From Lentisphaerota bacterium (GTDB lineage: Bacteria > Verrucomicrobiota > Kiritimatiellia > RFP12 > UBA1067), in assembly GCA_015061765.1 (NCBI GenBank), contig SUVZ01000004.1, positions 1-27,922 on the forward strand: 27,922 bases of DNA, given 5' to 3'. Shown here one piece after another: positions 23,700-27,922 of this stretch (within the stretch, counting starts at the first letter, position 1; each line of letters begins with the position of its first letter). The translations under genes were made by a program, and so were the position numbers. The notes under the pieces were generated by a model that was not told the DNA's origin, searched no databases, and saw only the letters and a program-made list of their open reading frames with translations.

Positions 23700-25473
23700 G
23701 GCTTTTGTCCTTTCTGTCCGTTTTGACTTTTAGTATTTTCTCTTCCCATAGTTTCGCGGCCGAAGGTTCTTTCTCTATAACGAGACGCCAAAAGCGTCGA
23801 TTCCGTTTTGCGCATGCAATTTCGTCCGAGTCGGATGTGATTTTCAGTTTTATGTAGCGCGAATCGGTGCGGGACAGTGCATTGCTGACCAGGCAGTAGT
23901 CGAGATTCAGTTTTCTCGACAGGGCCTGGGCAACGCGGGCGTCAGTCCAGAGGTTAGTGCATCCAAGATGTCCCTGCGGATCGATGGAGATTTTCCATCG
24001 TTCGTCGGTAGCTGACGATTCAGATTCGGAGCATTTGCGTGTCGGCGGGTCGAAGACAAGAGTGAACTCATCCTCGTAAAGGTCGCGGCAGTCCAGCGCA
24101 ATGCGACCATCCGGGCGGATCCGGCACTGCGCCGCAACTATGGGCGGTTCGCGGTTGATGTCTTCTTTCCAGATTTGATCGCCATTCCGAAATGCGACCA
24201 GTGCAACGACAATTGATGGTTCGCCAATGCCGGTAACCCGCTTCATGGGGACGATTGCGATGTCGTTTGTCAATATGCCGTTCATGACATTGAAGAAGTG
24301 TCCCTGTTCACCCTCTGGCATCATGCGGGCAATCTTCGTTTCGGGAAGCAACTCTTTGTGCATGAGCAGCATCGCTCCTACAGTGGCAATTGCCCCGAGA
24401 ATGGCACCGCATACGCAAATGTCGATTCTGTGCCTGTTCTTGACTTTTTCCGTGGCTGCTGAATCTTTGCGCAAGGAGGCGAGGACAAGACCCAACAGGG
24501 CGAAACAAGCTACTGTGTAGCATTTGCCGGTGGACACGAAAGGCACAAAGCTTGCGTGGCGCGGGATAAGGAAGAAGAAGTGAAGGATGCCCAGTACAGT
24601 TTGCGTTATAAGGGCAATCGCCCCACTGGTGGCGAGAATCTTTTGCGTGGACGTGCGCGCACGGCGGGCAATGATTACAAGACAGACGGATAGAAACGCA
24701 AATGCAACGGCGAGAACAACGAGTGTCCAGTTTCCGCAGTAATATGAAGCGAAACCGAGGACATTGCTGTCAATGCAGCCAATTGGAGGGGGCGTCCGTG
24801 AAAGTTCTGATGTCCTGATCCAGGGAGAATTGGCAACCATATACCACGAAAAGTCGGTGTAGTCGCCAATAAGCGAACCGGGGCCGAACCAACTGCGCCC
24901 TGACATTTGCATCTGAACCTCGCGAACCACAAGCGGCGAGAATGTGATTGCGGCGGCAATCAAGCAACGGATGGCCTTGTGATTGGGGATTCGGACAACA
25001 AAACCATAAAGTGCGGCGGCGAGAAAAAGTATGATTGTCGCCTCGGATAGTCTCGGCATCAACGCCGCCAGCAACAGCACTGAAATCGTGGCTTCCGCAA
25101 AGAACAGCGTGCCGCGATGGTTTCGTCTCGCCCATGCGTATAGAAGAATGAGTGACGGGGAGAGGAAGAAAGCAGGAGACAGTGTCTCCCTGCCGAACAT
25201 TACAAGATTATGATGTAATCCGTAATCGGACTCTTCGATGAAACAGCAGAGGCAAAGTCCGACAACACAAAGCGATATCATGAGTCCCGCCAACGAGAGC
25301 CGGGTAGGGCCTATTGTGACAATGACGGCAAGCAGTGCGGCGCCAACCGCCAATGCTATGGCATGACTCGTCAGCAAAGCAGGTGCTGCGGTATGCACTG
25401 TGATTAGACTGATGGCGCAACATAGCCCGGCAAGCGCGAGCGTGACAACTGTTAGTGCGATATTCCTTTTCAT
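23692..25473 (-). CDS. SEDS (FtsW/RodA)-like membrane protein with extra C-terminal domain
   Basis: This 593-aa protein has about ten hydrophobic segments in residues 1-350. The later ones fit a diverged SEDS (FtsW/RodA/SpoVE) pattern: the block IDSNVLGFASYYCGNWTLVV corresponds to the DFIFAVIGEELG region, and SFVPFVSTGKCYTVACFALL (PFVSTG at 311-316) corresponds to the PFISYGGSS region followed by a final helix. SEDS proteins polymerise peptidoglycan. Residues about 352-375 form one more membrane segment, and the remaining 220 residues are a soluble, probably periplasmic, domain with no recognised motif (possibly a remnant of a penicillin-binding-protein pedestal). Whether the active-site Asp is kept cannot be judged by eye. 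AAAGGAG lies 6 nt upstream of the start. It is the first gene of the minus operon, and its stop overlaps the AAA protease gene by 8 nt. Confidence 0.7.
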   Translation of the reverse strand: MKRNIALTVVTLALAGLCCAISLITVHTAAPALLTSHAIALAVGAALLAVIVTIGPTRLSLAGLMISLCVVGLCLCCFIEESDYGLHHNLVMFGRETLSPAFFLSPSLILLYAWARRNHRGTLFFAEATISVLLLAALMPRLSEATIILFLAAALYGFVVRIPNHKAIRCLIAAAITFSPLVVREVQMQMSGRSWFGPGSLIGDYTDFSWYMVANSPWIRTSELSRTPPPIGCIDSNVLGFASYYCGNWTLVVLAVAFAFLSVCLVIIARRARTSTQKILATSGAIALITQTVLGILHFFFLIPRHASFVPFVSTGKCYTVACFALLGLVLASLRKDSAATEKVKNRHRIDICVCGAILGAIATVGAMLLMHKELLPETKIARMMPEGEQGHFFNVMNGILTNDIAIVPMKRVTGIGEPSIVVALVAFRNGDQIWKEDINREPPIVAAQCRIRPDGRIALDCRDLYEDEFTLVFDPPTRKCSESESSATDERWKISIDPQGHLGCTNLWTDARVAQALSRKLNLDYCLVSNALSRTDSRYIKLKITSDSDEIACAKRNRRFWRLVIEKEPSAAKLWEEKILKVKTDRKDKSHE

Positions 25474-25502
25474 GATTGCTCCTTTCTGGGGTTTTCGCGT
25501 AA

Positions 25503-25531
25503 ATTATCGCATGCGATTTTGATAAAGGCAA
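25503..25531 (-). promoter_or_regulatory. candidate promoter of the minus-strand protease operon
   Basis: On the minus strand TTGCCT (plus 25526-25531) and GATAAT (plus 25503-25508) are separated by 17 bp, close to the sigma70-type consensus, and lie 30 nt upstream of the first gene of the operon. Prediction by eye only. Confidence 0.5.
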
Positions 25532-25544
25532 TAATGCGAAAGCC

Positions 25545-25558
25545 TGCATGGTCATGCA
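25545..25558. promoter_or_regulatory. perfect inverted repeat TGCATG-gt-CATGCA in the divergent promoter region
   Basis: Two 6-bp arms flank a 2-bp centre, just upstream of the predicted minus-strand promoter and about 80 bp from the plus-strand -10 box. The position suits an operator shared by the two divergent transcripts. The arms are too short for certainty. Confidence 0.35.
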
Positions 25559-25639
25559 CGTCAAATTGGCTTTCTGACAAGGCAAAGCGCGTATGTAAGT
25601 GCAAGTCCGTGACACATTATTGTAAGGATTTTCATATTG

Positions 25640-25645
25640 TATAAT
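25640..25645 (+). promoter_or_regulatory. TATAAT -10 box before the metallophosphoesterase gene
   Basis: A perfect TATAAT lies 30 nt before the ATG at 25676. A -35 element is weak: TTATTG at 25617-25622 is at 17-bp spacing. The rest of the 200-bp divergent gap (25474-25675) shows no convincing gene. Confidence 0.5.
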
Positions 25646-25675
25646 AGTGCCGTTTCAAGGAAACGAGGTGCAACA

Positions 25676-26452
25676 ATGAAATATGCAGTTATGTCTGATG
25701 TACACGCCAACCCGGACGCGTTGGCAAAAGCGGTTGACGACGCAAGAACATGCGGTGCCGAGACCTTCGTCTGCCTTGGCGACATTGTCGGCTACGGCCC
25801 ATCCCCAGACGAGGCGATAACTCTCTCGAGAGAGGTGTTCGGAAATCGCGTTGTGGTCGGCAACCATGACGCGGCTCTGCTGCGTGAGATGTCTATGGAT
25901 TCGTTTTCGCGACGTGCGCAGAAGTCTATTGCCGCGCAACGTTGCATGCTTGGGTACGAGAACCTTGCCTGGCTTGCGAAGCGTCCGTTTTTGATAAGGG
26001 AAGGCTCGCTTATCTTTGCGCATGGGAATGTGCATCGTGACGGTGACGCACTCAATGCTGGATTCGGATATGTGTTCCGCCCGGAGGACGTAAAGCATGT
26101 TTTATCTGCCGTTGATGGCACTGGAGCGAACATCGTGTTCGTCGGTCACACTCATGAGCCTGCGCTCTGGCGGCAGAATGATGAGGGAGCGATAGTGATG
26201 GTAGAAGATGATAAGATAAGCATTGGCGCTTCCGACAAGTATGTGATCAATGTCGGGACGGTTGGGTGCCCGAGAAGCGTGCCGTTCGCCTCGTATGCAC
26301 TGGTGGATGCGAAAGAAGACGATACGGTTGCCGTAGAACTGCGCAAACTCTCATTCAACCATCTCGGCTACAGGGATTCGCTTCTCGCCGCGAACGCAGA
26401 CGTGCCGATATGGCTTGAGGATCATGTTTCTCGGCTTAGGTGTTCAAAATGA
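25676..26452 (+). CDS. calcineurin-like metallophosphoesterase (Metallophos_2, YfcE-like)
   Basis: This 258-aa protein shows the full metal-binding set of the family: SDVHAN (D8, H10), CLGDIVGYG (D36), VVGNHDA (N63, H64), LIFAHGN and VFVGHTHEP. The fold hydrolyses phosphomonoesters or diesters with two metals; proteins of this size with GDIVGYG are usually annotated as YfcE/MJ0936-like phosphodiesterases, and the natural substrate is rarely known. It is cytoplasmic. The start at 25676 follows GAGG at 25665-25668; the longer frame from 25637 would begin inside the predicted -10 box, so it is rejected. It begins a plus-strand unit divergent from the protease operon, and the following small gene starts 12 nt after its stop behind an AAAGGAG site. 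Confidence 0.9.
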   Translation: MKYAVMSDVHANPDALAKAVDDARTCGAETFVCLGDIVGYGPSPDEAITLSREVFGNRVVVGNHDAALLREMSMDSFSRRAQKSIAAQRCMLGYENLAWLAKRPFLIREGSLIFAHGNVHRDGDALNAGFGYVFRPEDVKHVLSAVDGTGANIVFVGHTHEPALWRQNDEGAIVMVEDDKISIGASDKYVINVGTVGCPRSVPFASYALVDAKEDDTVAVELRKLSFNHLGYRDSLLAANADVPIWLEDHVSRLRCSK

Positions 26453-26464
26453 AAGGAGTGTATC

Positions 26465-26743
26465 ATGGAGCATGAAAATATAATTCGCAGAGCGACAATA
26501 GCCCGCAACCTTGTTCTGGCGTTCGGCTTTGGCGCTATGGCTGTCATCGGATGCGGATTCAACTCCGCTCGTGACGGGGTGTCGCCGCAAGCATCAGCAT
26601 CCCCGATAGACGTTCTGACTCTGAAGGAGGCCGCGCTATCAAACCTTGCGGAAGGTGCGCAACGCTCGTCTTTGTGCTGTTGGTCTGTGCCGGGTGCGCA
26701 AGCAATCCCCATGTCGGGGGTGAGGTCGTGTCTGGCATTTTGA
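26465..26743 (+). CDS. small membrane or lipoprotein-like protein (92 aa)
   Basis: AAAGGAG at 26452-26458 with 6-nt spacing makes the start convincing. Residues about 14-34 form one hydrophobic segment (NLVLAFGFGAMAVIGCGFNS); the V-I-G-C sequence could act as a lipobox, otherwise it is a simple anchor. The middle (about 38-65) is Ser/Ala-rich and polar. The last 30 residues (SSLCCWSVPGAQAIPMSG...) look unlike a natural protein end, and this is where another frame carries a signal-peptide-like sequence, so the gene may end by a frameshift. No family recognised. Confidence 0.55.
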   Translation: MEHENIIRRATIARNLVLAFGFGAMAVIGCGFNSARDGVSPQASASPIDVLTLKEAALSNLAEGAQRSSLCCWSVPGAQAIPMSGVRSCLAF

Positions 26744-26775
26744 TGGGCATTGGCACTGGGCTTTCCGGTCTATAG
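26638..26775 (+). pseudogene. nested lipoprotein-like reading frame without a normal start codon
   Basis: Two bases out of phase with the preceding ORF, this 45-codon frame reads IKPCGRCATLVFVLLVC then AGCASNPHVGGEVV and ends GTGLSGL: a short charged start, a hydrophobic core and an AGC lipobox-like site, then a Gly-rich tail. AAGGAGG at 26624-26630 is ideally placed 7 nt upstream, but the codon at the start position is ATC, not ATG, GTG or TTG. It may be a start-codon mutant, a non-standard initiation, or the true tail of the preceding ORF after a frameshift. Confidence 0.4.
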
Positions 26776-26800
26776 GACATCAAAGAAGAGGAGTAATATC

Positions 26801-27262
26801 ATGGCAAAAGGCAAGAAGGATGAGATCTGGGCGGACGGTGGCATTCCGAAGCTGTTTGTCGGAAGATACGACAGCAAGGTTTACTGTGGGGGCAGAATAT
26901 GCATATCTTCCGAGTGGCGGGCGAAGCTAAATGGAGACAGCCTGGTTGCCGCTTGCGATGTCACGAAACCGAATGCCGTTAGCTTTATGCCAGAAAGCCT
27001 GTACGAAAAGGAGCTGGTAGCCATGCAGGACAAAGATTATCCTGAAGAGGAGCGGGCGGCTCTGCTGGCCGCAAAGCGTCTTCGCCTGGATGTACGCAGC
27101 CGTGTCAAACTCCCTGATGAATTACTACGTCTGGTTGGAGGCGGTGGGCGCGTGACACTCATTGGCTGCATCGGGGAAATCCGCGTCATCCCGTTCATTA
27201 AGCCGATAGTTACTGATGAGGACGCGCTGTCGGCGGCGTTGGCAGATGCTTTCCGCAATTGA
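26801..27262 (+). CDS. MraZ/AbrB-like DNA-binding protein
   Basis: This 153-aa protein has the double SpoVT-AbrB layout of MraZ. The first half has FVGRYDSKVYCGGRICISSE followed by WRAKL. The second half has RLRLDVRSRVKLPDELLRLV, then VTLIGCIGEIRVI, matching the MraZ pattern of 'D-x-x-GR-hydrophobic-P-x-x-L' and 'V-x-L-x-G-x-x-x-x-I-E-I'. MraZ is a transcriptional regulator normally found at the head of the division and cell-wall cluster. Here no mraW/rsmH or ftsL follows, so it is an orphan relative. GAGGAG at 26788-26793 supports the ATG at 26801; the longer frame from 26750 overlaps other small ORFs. A link with the SEDS-like gene 1.3 kb away is tempting but unproven. A MraZ function is inferred from fold only. 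Confidence 0.65.
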   Translation: MAKGKKDEIWADGGIPKLFVGRYDSKVYCGGRICISSEWRAKLNGDSLVAACDVTKPNAVSFMPESLYEKELVAMQDKDYPEEERAALLAAKRLRLDVRSRVKLPDELLRLVGGGGRVTLIGCIGEIRVIPFIKPIVTDEDALSAALADAFRN

Positions 27263-27301
27263 TATATGATGATATTCAATTAGGAATCGCTAACCGAATG
27301 T

Positions 27302-27331
27302 TTGACTTCGCTGACAAGAAAATGATATACT
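27302..27331 (+). promoter_or_regulatory. sigma70-type promoter of the XRE regulator gene
   Basis: TTGACT (27302-27307) and TATACT (27326-27331) are separated by 18 bp and lie 35 nt before the ATG at 27366. This is the best promoter match in the window. The preceding 40 nt after the MraZ-like stop hold a weak AT-rich inverted repeat but no clear terminator. Confidence 0.65.
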
Positions 27332-27365
27332 ATACGCCATGATTGATACGAAACAGAGGTAATCA

Positions 27366-27590
27366 ATGGCACTTTGCTACAATAAGCTCTGGAAACTGCT
27401 CATTGATCGGGGCATGACGCGCACACAGATGCGTCTTGCCGCCGATATATCCACAACTACCCTTGCGAAGCTCTCCAAGGGAGAGGACGTTAATACTTCC
27501 ATCCTTGTCAAGATATGCAACGCAATGCAGTGCAATATCGGTGACATTGCGGACTTTGTGCCAGAGGCAACAAATAAACAGAAAGCGTAA
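27366..27590 (+). CDS. XRE/Cro-CI family helix-turn-helix regulator
   Basis: This 74-aa protein is a single helix-turn-helix domain of the XRE family, of the short YozG-like type. The motif region is MTRTQMRLAADISTTTLAKLSKGEDVNTSILVKICNAMQCNIGDIADFV, with the turn at ADIS, recognition helix TTTLAKLSKG, and the conserved LVKICNAMQC-IGDI ending. Such proteins are DNA-binding repressors that often act on their own promoter. AGAGG at 27355-27359 sits 6 nt before the ATG. It has its own promoter, and the LOG-family gene starts 7 nt after its stop, so the two are probably co-transcribed. Confidence 0.92.
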   Translation: MALCYNKLWKLLIDRGMTRTQMRLAADISTTTLAKLSKGEDVNTSILVKICNAMQCNIGDIADFVPEATNKQKA

Positions 27591-27597
27591 ATTGGTT

Positions 27598-27922
27598 ATG
27601 AGCAAGAACTACGAGCGAATAAAGAGCGTGGCTGTCTATTGCGGTTCCAGAACCCCGATGGATAAGGCATACGAGGAGGCGGCAGTCGGGCTGGCGAAAT
27701 TCATCGCCGCCCACGGCATGACGCTTGTGTTCGGTGCCTCCAATGTCGGGACGATGAAAACGGTTGCGGATGCCGCCCTCGCCGCCGGGGGCAAGGTCGT
27801 GGGGGTGTTCACGACGAACCTTCCAATGTCGCTTGCGCATCCAGGGCTGACGGAACTTGTCGTAACGCACTCGCTGGCGGAGCGCAAGAAGGAGATGATC
27901 GAACGCGCCGATGCTCTTGTGG
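27598..27922 (+). CDS. LOG-family nucleotide 5'-monophosphate phosphoribohydrolase (3' truncated)
   Basis: Only the first 108 codons are inside the window. They read MSKNYERIKSVAVYCGSR, then MTLVFGASNVGTMKTVADAA, AAGGKVVGVFTT and LTELVVTHSLAERKKEMIE, matching the N-terminal half of the LOG ('lonely guy', formerly lysine-decarboxylase-like) family, which release the base from nucleoside 5'-monophosphates such as cytokinin precursors or AMP. The family's PGGxGTxxE active-site motif would fall beyond the end. The ribosome binding site is weak, which fits coupling to the XRE gene 7 nt upstream. Confidence 0.85.
   Translation, partial: MSKNYERIKSVAVYCGSRTPMDKAYEEAAVGLAKFIAAHGMTLVFGASNVGTMKTVADAALAAGGKVVGVFTTNLPMSLAHPGLTELVVTHSLAERKKEMIERADALV

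Noticed and set aside
26465..26775. Phage Rz/Rz1 spanin pair
   Set aside because: The outer ORF is short and lacks the long coiled-coil periplasmic domain, the nested frame is not proline-rich, and no other lysis or phage genes are nearby.
27263..27300. Terminator hairpin after the MraZ-like gene
   Set aside because: The inverted repeat is imperfect and AT-only, with no T tract.

Overview
The window is gene-dense bacterial DNA of about 27.9 kb: 22 protein genes (one of them doubtful, two cut by the window edges), no rRNA, tRNA, CRISPR array or insertion sequence that I can see. Most starts are preceded by AAAGGAG-type ribosome binding sites, and genes are packed with overlaps of 1 to 8 nt. 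Lipoprotein-type and membrane-anchored signal sequences suggest a Gram-negative bacterium. A member of the Verrucomicrobiota/Kiritimatiellota/Lentisphaerota side of life is my guess from style only, not from a marker gene. Base composition is strikingly mixed: sample lines run from about 30-33% GC (2581-2640, 13081-13140) to 65% (17281-17340), as expected for an accessory island assembled from several sources.

Region A (1-2355, + strand): the C-terminal part of an AlbA_2/HATPase_c_4 type ATP-binding regulator with a DUF4357 tail, a YhcG-type (DUF1016) PDDEXK nuclease and a small Sel1-repeat protein. These are typical defence or accessory island genes.

Region B (2377-19600, + strand): ten co-directional genes with gaps of at most 29 nt that look like one long operon, continuous with region A. 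In order: a membrane-anchored periplasmic-binding-like protein with no transporter beside it; a 1415-aa fusion of a SAM methyltransferase, a histidine-kinase-like module and a degenerate receiver; a 333-aa unknown protein; a 1128-aa protein with an intact receiver and an aminoglycoside-phosphotransferase/TCAD9-like kinase domain; a histidine phosphatase; a membrane protein of about ten segments; a two-TM RCK/TrkA-N channel-like protein; a nucleotidyltransferase; an 819-aa unknown protein; and a 73-aa ORF. Together these read as an uncharacterised signalling or conflict system: ligand sensor, phosphorelay, kinase and phosphatase pair, then membrane or ion-channel and nucleotidyltransferase outputs. 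A G9 tract in the methyltransferase domain could make it phase variable.

Region C (19573-25473, - strand): a second compact operon read towards region B. It encodes a SEDS (FtsW/RodA)-like membrane protein with an extra C-terminal domain, a remarkable ClpN - Clp-type AAA - FtsH-type AAA - M41 protease fusion, an acidic 328-aa unknown protein, and a 53-aa protein. The tails of operons B and C overlap by 28 nt.

Region D (25620-27922, + strand): divergent from C across a 200-bp promoter region. It holds a metallophosphoesterase, a small membrane or lipoprotein-like ORF with a second lipoprotein-like frame nested in it, a MraZ/AbrB-like DNA-binding protein, an XRE-type regulator behind a good promoter, and the start of a LOG-family nucleotide hydrolase cut by the window end.
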